A stretch of 64,000 bases of DNA from an uncultured Candidatus Actinomarina sp. Its GTDB lineage: Bacteria > Actinomycetota > Acidimicrobiia > Actinomarinales > Actinomarinaceae. Positions 45,003 to 53,067 of the stretch are shown piece after piece. Under the pieces are notes generated by a model. It ran no database searches. It was not told the DNA's origin and was given only the letters and a program-made list of their open reading frames with translations. Each line of letters begins with the position of its first letter. The stretch's first letter is position 1. The stretch spans positions 1-64,000 of the forward strand of contig CABYLQ010000006.1 in NCBI GenBank assembly GCA_902519845.1. The letters run 5' to 3'. The position numbers and the translations under genes were made by a program.

Positions 45003-45920
45003 ATGAACAGTAATCTGAGATTAGGTGTCTTATTAACAATTTTGATATCGATATCAGCTTTTTCATATTTTATTTTCTTTAGAGACACGGTAACTGAACA
45101 AGATGCAATTGAGAATGAAATTCAAACTGCCACAACCGTCTCATCAACATCCACAACTTTGAAACCAGAAAATACTACAACTACGATTACGACAACTTCT
45201 ACTGTTACAACTTCAACTACGTCTACAACTACAACTGTTCCACCAAACCAAACTGTTATCTATGCAACATCCCAAGAGATAAAAAATAGTAAAAAAATAT
45301 CGTATGACTATTTAAAGGGAGGATGTAAAGAAAATCTAATAGATGATAATGAAGAAGAATGGGTTTTGCCAAACGAGTTATTTATTTTTAATGAAGAAAA
45401 GATTAACTTTAGTCTTAAACTTGATTCTACATTAGGTTTAAATGTTGAATGTTTAGGCAAACTAATTCCTTCAATTTTAAATGATTCAAGAGGTTGGATT
45501 AAAGTTACGGATAAAGAATTTCAACTTGTAAATAATACTGATAGCGAATTTGAATTTATATTTGCTTCACCAGAGAAAACGGATGAGTTGTGCTTTCCAT
45601 TAGAAACTAATGGAATATATTCATGTAGAAATGAACAACAAATTGTTATTAATTACTTTAGATGGGTCAATGGAGCTATTGATTTTGGATCAGATATGGA
45701 AACGTACAGATTGTATCTTATTAATCATGAAGTTGGACATATTTTAGGTTGGGGTCATGTTGGATGTCCAAAAGAAGATGCACTTGCACCAGTAATGATG
45801 CAACAGAGTAAGTCAACAATGGGATGTGTTCCATATGGGTGGCCAATATATGAGATCATTGAAAAAGAATTTGGGATAGATACATACTCTTTACTTCCAG
45901 AATCTGATCAAGATAGTTAA
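45003..45920 (+). CDS. DUF3152 family exported metalloprotease-like protein
   Basis: This 305-residue protein has an N-terminal membrane anchor (about residues 7-26), a Thr-rich linker (about 42-80) and a C-terminal zincin-like domain. The motif HEVGHILGWGH (HExxHxxGxxH, about 240-250) followed by HVGCP and PVMMQQ is the DUF3152 pattern known from actinobacterial secreted proteins. It should act outside the cell as a metallopeptidase; the substrate is unknown. It stands alone, followed by a 76-nt AT-rich gap before the convergent serA-like gene. Confidence 0.87.
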   Translation: MNSNLRLGVLLTILISISAFSYFIFFRDTVTEQDAIENEIQTATTVSSTSTTLKPENTTTTITTTSTVTTSTTSTTTTVPPNQTVIYATSQEIKNSKKISYDYLKGGCKENLIDDNEEEWVLPNELFIFNEEKINFSLKLDSTLGLNVECLGKLIPSILNDSRGWIKVTDKEFQLVNNTDSEFEFIFASPEKTDELCFPLETNGIYSCRNEQQIVINYFRWVNGAIDFGSDMETYRLYLINHEVGHILGWGHVGCPKEDALAPVMMQQSKSTMGCVPYGWPIYEIIEKEFGIDTYSLLPESDQDS

Positions 45921-45996
45921 TTGGTGCCAGTATCAACTAATTTGTATTTTAATTATCACTACTTTTAGATCTTATAACAAACGTTTTTTTATTTTT

Positions 45997-46926
45997 TTAG
46001 TGATTAATGACACTACTTAGATCACCATTCAAAATATCTTTTACATTTTCTGCAGTCTGTTTACCTGCTTTTAGTTGAGCCTCTTTGGTAGAAGCTCCAA
46101 GATGAGGAGTAGTTACAACATTTGAATTTGAGAAAAATTCATCAACTATTGGAGGTTCTTTTTCATAAACATCAAGGCCTCCAAAAATTATTTTTTTATT
46201 ATCTACTAATGCAAAAAGACTTTTCTCATCGACAATACCACCCCTAGATGTATTCACTATGATTCCACCTTCTTTAATCATATTTAATGCTTTAGAGTCG
46301 ATTAAATTTTCTGTTTCTTTTGTTTTATTCACATGAATAGAAATTACATCTGAAGTTTGCATTAAATGGTCTAAATCTACTTTGGTTGCCCCAATTTGAG
46401 ATTCTTCAATATAAGGGTCGTAAAAGACAATTTTCATGCCAAATGTGGAAAGTCTTTTTGCTACCTCATTAGCTGCTTTACCAAACCCTATAAGACCCAA
46501 CTGCTTTGCATAAAGCTCAGTGCCGATAAATTTTTGTCTGTTCCATTCGCCTGCTTTAAGTGAGTTATTTGATATATGGATATTCCTAGCTGCAGAAATA
46601 ATAAGTCCAATTGTAAGTTCTGCAACTGAAATAATATTTGCATTAGGAGAATTAGTAACGTAAATATTATTTTTAGAAGCCTGTTCTATGTCAATATTGT
46701 CTATGCCAACTCCACATCGAGCAATTACTTTCAATTGTTTCGCAGAGTTTATCAATTCTTTACTAATTGTTGTAGCGCTTCTAATTACAACTATTTCTGA
46801 ATCTATAATATTTTTAGATATCTCATCTTCTTTATTTTCCTCATCAGAAATGTTTGTTACTTCACCTATTTCATTAAAAATATTTATGACTTCTTTTTCT
46901 AAGCTATCACATATTAAAATTTTCAT
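45997..46926 (-). CDS. D-3-phosphoglycerate dehydrogenase-like protein (short form)
   Basis: This 309-residue D-2-hydroxyacid dehydrogenase has the substrate loop ARCGVGIDNIDIEQA, the NAD-binding LGLIGFGKAANEVAKRL, INTSRGGIVDE (read VNTSRGG here) and the catalytic His in TPHLGASTKEAQ. These match SerA, the first enzyme of serine synthesis. It lacks the C-terminal ACT/ASB regulatory domains of the 530-residue actinobacterial SerA, so it would not be inhibited by serine in the usual way. Another hydroxyacid as substrate is possible. The hisN-like gene is one base upstream. Confidence 0.85.
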   Translation of the reverse strand: MKILICDSLEKEVINIFNEIGEVTNISDEENKEDEISKNIIDSEIVVIRSATTISKELINSAKQLKVIARCGVGIDNIDIEQASKNNIYVTNSPNANIISVAELTIGLIISAARNIHISNNSLKAGEWNRQKFIGTELYAKQLGLIGFGKAANEVAKRLSTFGMKIVFYDPYIEESQIGATKVDLDHLMQTSDVISIHVNKTKETENLIDSKALNMIKEGGIIVNTSRGGIVDEKSLFALVDNKKIIFGGLDVYEKEPPIVDEFFSNSNVVTTPHLGASTKEAQLKAGKQTAENVKDILNGDLSSVINH

Positions 46927-46927
46927 T

Positions 46928-47719
46928 TCACTCTGCTCTGAGCTTTTCTAGTGCTAATTTATGCAATCTTTTTGATGATGAGGCTAAAACATATACATTT
47001 TTATCATTAAAGTTTAAATCATTGCCTTCCCAATCTGTCATAATTCCACCTGCTCCCTGAACTATCTTAATTAAAGGCAAGTAATCATGAGGAGCACTTA
47101 ATTTTTCAGCAACAATATCTAAATAACCACTAGCCAATAATCCATAGTTGTAACAATCACTACCTGTAGTTGTTACTTTTACACTTTCTTCTAAAGATTG
47201 ATATGCCCTCCACTTTTCCATACCAAATTCATGACTTGAAGTTGTAGCCATTACAGAATTTTCAAGTTTATCGATTTCTCTACATTTTGTATTATTACCA
47301 TTGACTATCGTTGTGTCAGAGTCAAATGACATCCATCTTTCATTTAAGGCAGGGCAATCGATTACTCCTCCAATTATTTTTTCATTTTTTACTAATGCAA
47401 TCAATGTTCCAAAATCAGATTTTCCCGCTACAAAACTTCGGGTTCCGTCAATTGGATCAATATACCATGTGTATTCCGATGAGTTATCAACTATTTCAAA
47501 TTCTTCCCCGATGATGTTATGGCCTGGAAAGTTTTTTTCGATTTCTCTTCTAATAACTTGTTCAATTTGTTTATCAGCTAGGGTTACTGGACTTTCATCA
47601 CCTTTAATCGTCAACTCTCTTATATCCCTAAAATAAGTAAGAGCAATTTTTCCGGATAATTCTAAAGTTTCATTACAAAAATTAATAAGGGTTTTTGAAT
47701 CTAGTTTATTTTGCAACAT
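46928..47719 (-). CDS. Inositol-monophosphatase-family phosphatase, HisN-like
   Basis: This 263-residue Mg-dependent phosphatase shows the family metal motifs: GEEF (residues about 71-74), DPIDGTRSFVAGKSDFG (about 87-103) and APHDYLPLIKIVQGAGG near the C terminus. The DPIDGTR-F pattern is that of actinobacterial histidinol-phosphate phosphatase HisN, so that role is favoured, with inositol or other sugar phosphates as alternatives. Confidence 0.85.
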   Translation of the reverse strand: MLQNKLDSKTLINFCNETLELSGKIALTYFRDIRELTIKGDESPVTLADKQIEQVIRREIEKNFPGHNIIGEEFEIVDNSSEYTWYIDPIDGTRSFVAGKSDFGTLIALVKNEKIIGGVIDCPALNERWMSFDSDTTIVNGNNTKCREIDKLENSVMATTSSHEFGMEKWRAYQSLEESVKVTTTGSDCYNYGLLASGYLDIVAEKLSAPHDYLPLIKIVQGAGGIMTDWEGNDLNFNDKNVYVLASSSKRLHKLALEKLRAE

Positions 47720-47727
47720 TATACTGA

Positions 47728-47979
47728 TTATAAAGAATTAATTTTATTTGTAAGTTCAACATCAGATGGTTCAACCAAAAAGCTTCCGTCCTCAAAAACT
47801 ATAGTTGGGATTCGTGGATTTTGATTTTGAATTTTTTTTGCGATTTCGAATCCTTCTTTGTCATAATCAATATCAACTTCTGTAAAAGCTATACCTAATT
47901 TATCCAAAACTTTTTTTGACCTTACACAATCTCCACACCATTGTGTGCTGTACATGATAATTTCTGATTGATTATCCAT
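47728..47979 (-). CDS. Mycoredoxin-like glutaredoxin
   Basis: This 83-residue thioredoxin-fold protein has the active site YSTQWCGDCVRSKKVL and the conserved IPTIVFEDGS (cis-Pro, about residues 60-69). The pattern matches mycoredoxin-1, which reduces mycothiol mixed disulfides in actinobacteria. That fits with the mycothiol-type amidase at 3208. I use ATG 47979, just before the upstream stop codon, rather than the TTG at 47988. Confidence 0.88.
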   Translation of the reverse strand: MDNQSEIIMYSTQWCGDCVRSKKVLDKLGIAFTEVDIDYDKEGFEIAKKIQNQNPRIPTIVFEDGSFLVEPSDVELTNKINSL

Positions 47980-48232
47980 TTGAACCAAACGGATCTGTTA
48001 AAACTGATAGTAATTCACTTAATTTCCCCAAATTTTCAAATAATGGTTCAAGTTGATTAAAGTTTTTTATGGCATCTTCTATCTCAGGTAAAATTCTTTT
48101 CATATCTTCGATTACATTCATCGCAGATGATATTTGAGTTGATAAATCTCCAATTGTATTTTGAACATATAAAACAAGTGCTCCAAATAAAATAAGTATT
48201 AGAACTTGTAGGACTAATACGATTTTTAACAC
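47972..48232 (-). CDS. Small membrane-anchored coiled-coil protein, unknown function
   Basis: This 86-residue protein has one N-terminal membrane helix (about residues 3-24) and a helical, heptad-like tail (about 28-80) with little else to recognise. It starts at GTG 48232, lies 2 nt after trxA and overlaps the mycoredoxin gene by 8 nt, so it is translated with two thiol-redox proteins. A link to redox is suggested only by position. Confidence 0.6.
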   Translation of the reverse strand: MLKIVLVLQVLILILFGALVLYVQNTIGDLSTQISSAMNVIEDMKRILPEIEDAIKNFNQLEPLFENLGKLSELLSVLTDPFGSNG

Positions 48233-48234
48233 TA

Positions 48235-48546
48235 TTAACCTAGTGCGTCGATTTTTTCTTTTATGACTTCTTTTGGTTGAACTCCAACAAATCTTTCTTT
48301 AACCTCACCATCTTTTAAAATGACGACTGTAGGAACTCCCATTACTTGATTTTGTCCAGCGATTTGTGGATGTTGGTCAACGTCTAATTTTACAAAATCA
48401 ACACCTTCTATCTCATTATTTAATTCTTCTAATATTGGACTAAGTACTTTACAAGGTCCACACCATGTAGCGTGAAAATCAATAACTACCGGATTTGGGG
48501 AGTTAATAATTTCAGCATATTCTTCAGCATTTATTTCTTTTACCAT
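48235..48546 (-). CDS. trxA: Thioredoxin
   Basis: This 103-residue protein has the classical active site ATWCGPCK (about residues 27-34), the buried Asp region VIDFHA and the cis-Pro motif GVPTVVIL (about 71-78). It is cytoplasmic, with no signal peptide. It heads the trxA / small membrane protein / mycoredoxin series. Confidence 0.95.
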   Translation of the reverse strand: MVKEINAEEYAEIINSPNPVVIDFHATWCGPCKVLSPILEELNNEIEGVDFVKLDVDQHPQIAGQNQVMGVPTVVILKDGEVKERFVGVQPKEVIKEKIDALG

Positions 48547-48610
48547 TTTTTCCTTTAATTTCTTACTTAGTCTATAAATTCTAAATTTATAAAAGTAATT
48601 TAAATATAAA

Positions 48611-49045
48611 TTATTTATAGTTTCTTATTTCTCTTTTCAACCTTTTGTCGGTCAATTTACTTCGTTTATCAATATTTTTCTTACCTTTTGATAAGACTAA
48701 TTCGACTTTAATAAATCCATTTTGTTCAAAAACTTTAGTTGCAATAAGAGTAAGTCCTTTCGTTGAGATTAAACCAATCAGCCTTTTTATTTCTTTTTTG
48801 TGTAATAACAACTTTCTAGGAGCTTTTGGATCATAATCTATTAATTCAGCATACTTGTATGGCTCTATATTCATTTCTCTCAAAATTGCTTCTTCGTTTT
48901 CGACAGTTGCAAATGCATCAATTATTGAAAGGCCTCCATTTCTTATGCTTTTAGTTTCAGCTCCAGTTAATACAATACCTGCTTCAAAAAATTCAAGAAA
49001 TTCGTATGAATTTCTTGCCTTTTTATTTACTGCAAAAACTTTCAT
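48611..49045 (-). CDS. smpB: SsrA-binding protein
   Basis: This 144-residue protein binds tmRNA and brings it to stalled ribosomes. The core AETKSIRNGGLSIIDAFA, YDPKAPRKLLLHKKEI and the basic tail with DKRSKLTDKRLKREI match SmpB. I place the start at ATG 49045, overlapping the M23 peptidase stop as ATGA, rather than five codons upstream. Its RNA partner is at 42919-43256, about 5.4 kb away. Confidence 0.96.
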   Translation of the reverse strand: MKVFAVNKKARNSYEFLEFFEAGIVLTGAETKSIRNGGLSIIDAFATVENEEAILREMNIEPYKYAELIDYDPKAPRKLLLHKKEIKRLIGLISTKGLTLIATKVFEQNGFIKVELVLSKGKKNIDKRSKLTDKRLKREIRNYK

Positions 49046-50418
49046 CGATCTAGGAAACAATAGGGGTTCATTCTGCCTCTAGAAGTTGGGTCTAAGTATG
49101 GAAGACTGCAACTTACTGAGCTAGGATTTTTTAATCGTACTTCAAAATGTAAATGAGGTCCTGTTGATCTTCCAGTATTTCCAACTGTTCCAATAAAATC
49201 ACCTGTCACCAATGTCTGCCCAACAGATGTCTTAATTTCGTTCATATGAAAATAAAGGGTTGTCATTCCTCCACCATGATCAATAAAAACTGTTCTTCCT
49301 GCTAAACCATAATATCTTGCTAGGATTACTACTCCTCCTGCAGCAGCCTTGATTGGAGTTCCCGTTCTTCCTGGTATATCAATGGCTCCATGAAAACTAG
49401 TTACTCCTCTGAATCTTCTCCATTTATATCCACTTGATACATAGCTTCCAATAATTGGCCATGATAATTGACTGGGTGCTACTCCACCTAAAGTGCTCAG
49501 TCTTTCAATGTCTGCTTGAATGGCATCTTCAAGTTTTTCAAGGTTAGCGTGTTCTGCATCTAATTTTGCAAGTTGATTATTTGCTTCAGTTAGAAGATTT
49601 TGTGCTTTCCTTCTTTCAGATAACACAGCAGCTTTCTTATTTTCAACTTGTCGTTTCTCACTCTCAACCCTGTTCTTACTTTCTTCTACATCTTCAGCAA
49701 ATTCCTCAGCATCAATAGATATCTGATTCTTTTTTTCTTCTTCCATCTGTAAAGTTGCTATGATTTCTTCTCTTTGTTCTTCACGATCTGATAAGAATTC
49801 AGTTTGAGTTTCGGATAAACTTTCAAAAGAATTTAAAGACTCAATGATTTCATATGCTGTGCTCACAATGGCCGATGCGTAACCTAAGGCTGCCAAAAAA
49901 TCGGATAAATCGTTGAGACTTATGAATAAGGCTGTTGCTGGACTCATTACTCCGTTGATATACATATCAATTGCTTTAATTTGCAGCTCATCTTTTGCAG
50001 AATTTAAGTTTTTTTGTGTTTCAAATAATTCATCCTTAACTTTTGTTATCTCATTCTTAGTTACACCTAAAGTTACTTGTTCATCTAAAATATTTTGTTG
50101 TACTGAAGCAAGATTATTTAACGCTTCATCATATCCTTCTAATGCTCTTTCTAGAGCAGCCTCTGCGGATGCAAGCCTACGTTGGACCTCAGCTAGTTCA
50201 TCATTAACTTTTTTAAGTGCTGAGTCGTTTGCTAAGATATTTTTTTCTAAATCTGTCTTATCTCCCTCATATTGTTTAATTTGATTAGCTATTGCTATGA
50301 GTTGTTTTTCTACTTCTTCTAATCTTTCTTCTGCAGTGATCGCAAAAGACGGATCAACTACGATAGTTTGTAATATGATTACAAATAATATAAATGATAT
50401 AGAAATCTTTTTAATCAT
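49042..50418 (-). CDS. M23 (LytM) peptidoglycan endopeptidase with coiled coil, FtsEX partner
   Basis: This 458-residue exported protein has a signal peptide (about residues 4-26), a long coiled coil (about 28-310) and a C-terminal M23 domain. The zinc ligands are intact: FHGAIDIP (HxxxD) and GPHLHFEV (HxH). This separates it from Escherichia coli EnvC, whose LytM domain is degenerate and only activates amidases. It lies directly after ftsX (8-nt overlap), the arrangement in which FtsEX drives a cell-wall hydrolase through its coiled coil. It probably cuts septal peptidoglycan itself. Confidence 0.9.
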   Translation of the reverse strand: MIKKISISFILFVIILQTIVVDPSFAITAEERLEEVEKQLIAIANQIKQYEGDKTDLEKNILANDSALKKVNDELAEVQRRLASAEAALERALEGYDEALNNLASVQQNILDEQVTLGVTKNEITKVKDELFETQKNLNSAKDELQIKAIDMYINGVMSPATALFISLNDLSDFLAALGYASAIVSTAYEIIESLNSFESLSETQTEFLSDREEQREEIIATLQMEEEKKNQISIDAEEFAEDVEESKNRVESEKRQVENKKAAVLSERRKAQNLLTEANNQLAKLDAEHANLEKLEDAIQADIERLSTLGGVAPSQLSWPIIGSYVSSGYKWRRFRGVTSFHGAIDIPGRTGTPIKAAAGGVVILARYYGLAGRTVFIDHGGGMTTLYFHMNEIKTSVGQTLVTGDFIGTVGNTGRSTGPHLHFEVRLKNPSSVSCSLPYLDPTSRGRMNPYCFLDR

Positions 50419-51286
50419 TTAAAACTTTTCTAATCCCAACAAAACTTGCAAAGAAACCAAAAAGAACAGTTGATAACAATAAAATTAAAGTCAGATTTAT
50501 TAAATAAGAATCTGAAATAGCAATATCAAAAATACTTTCTGATATGAAGGATGTTTTGGAGTATTGAATAAACCCCCAACCAAGACCTACAGCAATACTT
50601 GTTCCAATCAAAGACTCAAATATTGCTTCAAATATAAAAGGTAATCTTATATATGTTGAGGAAGCCCCAATAGTACGCATAATTTTAATCTCTTTTTTCT
50701 TTGCATAAGCGGTCAGCCTTAATGTGTTAATAATTAGAATAAATGCAGCAAAAGCAATTAATCCAGCAAAAATGGTTGCTGATAAAACTAATGTATTGGT
50801 TAAACTTAAAAGTCTTTCAATCGCCTCGCCGGAAGCTCTAATTTCTCTTACAGCTGGATTACCATCCATTCTCTCAATTATTAATTGATAATCCGCAGGA
50901 TCATTTAAGTTTATTCTTAATGATGTAGGAAGAATTTCAAGGTCTACTTCTTGTAATAATTCGGGTTGATCTTTAAATAATGTTTTAAACTCTTCAGATG
51001 CTTCAGTTTTTGAAAAATACTCTACCATTCTTACTTCAGGATAGGTTTCTAGAGTGTCTTGAAGTTGCTTATGGGCAGTTGAAGTAACTCTGTCGTCAAG
51101 AAAAATTACAACATGTACTCCATTTTGCCATCGTGAAGTATTGTTTTCAACAATAGCTCTTGCTGAAAGAGTTGTGAATACAAGAAAAGATGAAACTAAT
51201 ACTGCAAGCATTGTAGCAATCACTAAAAGTGGGTTCCTTCTCATATTTATGAATGTATTTTTTAATACATAATTAAATTTTTTCAT
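50411..51286 (-). CDS. ftsX: Cell division ABC transporter permease FtsX
   Basis: This 291-residue protein has four membrane helices: one near the N terminus (about residues 18-40), then a large external domain (about 45-170) and three C-terminal helices within an FtsX/MacB-type domain (IKIMRTIGASSTYIRLPF). It has no transport substrate; it passes ATP-driven motion from FtsE to a wall hydrolase outside. The encoded partner is the M23 peptidase that follows. Confidence 0.95.
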   Translation of the reverse strand: MKKFNYVLKNTFINMRRNPLLVIATMLAVLVSSFLVFTTLSARAIVENNTSRWQNGVHVVIFLDDRVTSTAHKQLQDTLETYPEVRMVEYFSKTEASEEFKTLFKDQPELLQEVDLEILPTSLRINLNDPADYQLIIERMDGNPAVREIRASGEAIERLLSLTNTLVLSATIFAGLIAFAAFILIINTLRLTAYAKKKEIKIMRTIGASSTYIRLPFIFEAIFESLIGTSIAVGLGWGFIQYSKTSFISESIFDIAISDSYLINLTLILLLSTVLFGFFASFVGIRKVLND

Positions 51287-51292
51287 GAATAT

Positions 51293-51970
51293 CTAAATAT
51301 ATCTTCCCTGATCTACATCACTCATTAACTTTCCATCTTTTAATTGCAAAACTCTTTTTTTTCTTCTATTTACAATCGAAGAATCATGAGTAGCCATTAA
51401 AACGGTTGTTCCAGCCCTATTAATTTTTTCTAACAGTGTAAGTATTTGAATGCTTAAATCAGGATCTAAATTTCCAGTTGGTTCATCACATAAAAGAACT
51501 AATGGATTAGAAGCTAATGCCCTCGCGATACAAGCTCTCGTTTGCTCTCCTCCAGAAAGTTGACTAGGAAATTTGTACATACTTTCCTGTAAATCTACAA
51601 GATCAATAAGGGTACTTGCTTTTTCATCAATTTCTTTTTCGTCAAATCCGAGTACTTCAAGAGCAAAACTTACATTTTCAAAAGTTGTTCTATCTTCTAA
51701 TAATTGTGGTTCTTGAGTCACAATTCCTAATTTTCTTCTTAATAAAGGTATTTTCCATTTTGGTAAAGTTGTTACGTCCATATCAACAACCGTTATTTCT
51801 CCCTTTGTGGCTGAGTAGTCTTTGTATAAAAGTTTTAGTAAGGATGATTTTCCACTTCCAGAATGACCAATCAAATAAACAAATTCCCCTTCAGAAATTT
51901 CAGTTGAAACATTTGAAAGCGCAACACTTCCACCTTCAAAAACTAACGAAACGTTATCTAATCTAATCAT
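51293..51970 (-). CDS. ftsE: Cell division ATP-binding protein FtsE
   Basis: This 225-residue ABC ATPase has Walker A GHSGSGKSSLLK (about residues 34-45), signature LSGGEQTRACIARAL, Walker B LLCDEPTGNLD and the D-loop. It powers FtsX at the division site. ATG 51970 overlaps the prfB stop by 8 nt; the order prfB-ftsE-ftsX-smpB is classic for actinobacteria. Confidence 0.96.
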   Translation of the reverse strand: MIRLDNVSLVFEGGSVALSNVSTEISEGEFVYLIGHSGSGKSSLLKLLYKDYSATKGEITVVDMDVTTLPKWKIPLLRRKLGIVTQEPQLLEDRTTFENVSFALEVLGFDEKEIDEKASTLIDLVDLQESMYKFPSQLSGGEQTRACIARALASNPLVLLCDEPTGNLDPDLSIQILTLLEKINRAGTTVLMATHDSSIVNRRKKRVLQLKDGKLMSDVDQGRYI

Positions 51971-53067
51971 TTAATCCCTGTCTACGCCATTTTAGGTACT
52001 CATTAACAAATATGTTGATATCTCCATCTAAAACTGATTGAATATTTCCAACTTCAATATTTGTTCTTGAATCTTTGACTTGTTGGTAAGGTTGCATTAC
52101 ATAAGACCTAATTTGTCTGCCCCATCCTGCTTCAACTTGTTCACCTCTTATTGAATCAAGTTTTTTCATTTTTTCTTCTCTTTCTAGAATTATAAGTTTT
52201 GATTTTAAAAGACTCAACGCTCTAACTTTATTTTGTAATTGTGATCTCTCTGCTTGACAAGCAATAACAATTCCAGATGGAATATGAGTCACTCTTACAG
52301 CTGAGTCAGTTGTATTGACATGTTGACCTCCAGCACCGGATGATCTGTAAACATCTATTCTTATGTCATCATCATTAAGGTCTAGATCTGCGGAGTCCTC
52401 AATTAAAGGGATGACATCTACACCAGCAAAACTAGTATGTCTTCTTTTGTTGCTGTCAAAAGGACTAATTCTAACTAAACGATGGACTCCCCTTTCACTT
52501 TCTAAATTTGCATAAGCTCTAAAATTTTCTACTCTTATGGAGGCTGACTTAATTCCTGCCTCTTCACCAGATGAAATTTCTTCAATCTCATAACTCATTT
52601 TTTTATTATCTAAATGTCTCGTATACATCCTCAATAGCATTTCGGCCCAATCATGAGCATCAACACCACCAGCACCTGCGTTAACAGTTAATACAGCTGA
52701 ATGATCATCGAACTCACTTGAATACAAAGATTCCTCTTCTAAATCTATGATTTTTTGTTCAACTTCATCAAATTGAGGTTTGATTTCTTTTAACTCAGAT
52801 GAACTCTCTTTGCTAAGTTCAGTTAATTCTTCAAGGTCTTTAATTTCACTATCTAAAATATCTAATAAATTTATTACTTTTTCAATGTTTGATGCTCTCT
52901 TAACAATATTTTGTGCATTAGGATTTTCTGACCAGAAATTTTCTTTAGAGATTATTTTATTAAGATTTAGAAGTTCTTCTTTTTTATTATCAAAGTCAAA
53001 GATACTCCTTGGCAGAAGAAAGCCTTTTGTAAAATAAGGCTAGTTTGTTTGTGAGCTCTTTGAACAT
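51963..53067 (-). CDS. prfB: Peptide chain release factor 2, expressed by programmed +1 frameshift
   Basis: RF2 ends translation at UGA and UAA. The first frame starts at ATG 53067 (MFKELTNKLALFYKRLSSAK) and stops at TGA 52998-52996 as codon 24. A +1 shift at CTT-TGA-C continues as LDFDNKKEELLNLNK and on to the stop at 51963, giving 367 residues. The shift aligns with Escherichia coli RF2 (RGYLDYDAKK against KEYLDFDNKK). The SPF codon-recognition motif (VRISPFDSNKR) and GGQ (SSGAGGQHVN) are present. The start lies 28 nt inside secA. Expression is autoregulated: low RF2 favours the shift. Confidence 0.95.
52995..53009 (-). promoter_or_regulatory. RF2 programmed frameshift site
   Basis: On the minus strand an internal Shine-Dalgarno AGGAG (53009-53005) is followed after TAT by CTT-TGA-C (53001-52995). 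Both elements and their 3-nt spacing are the same as in the known RF2 site (AGGGGGTATCTTTGAC in Escherichia coli). It directs +1 slippage of the ribosome when UGA is read slowly. Confidence 0.95.

Noticed and set aside
45955-45996. Intrinsic terminator (AAACGTTT followed by T runs) after the DUF3152 gene
   Set aside because: The palindrome has no loop and too few stable pairs; the T runs fit general AT richness.
51963-52727. A truncated 254-residue RF2 starting at TTG 52727
   Set aside because: The upstream sequence encodes the missing N-terminal domain in the same frame back to an intact frameshift site and an ATG at 53067.
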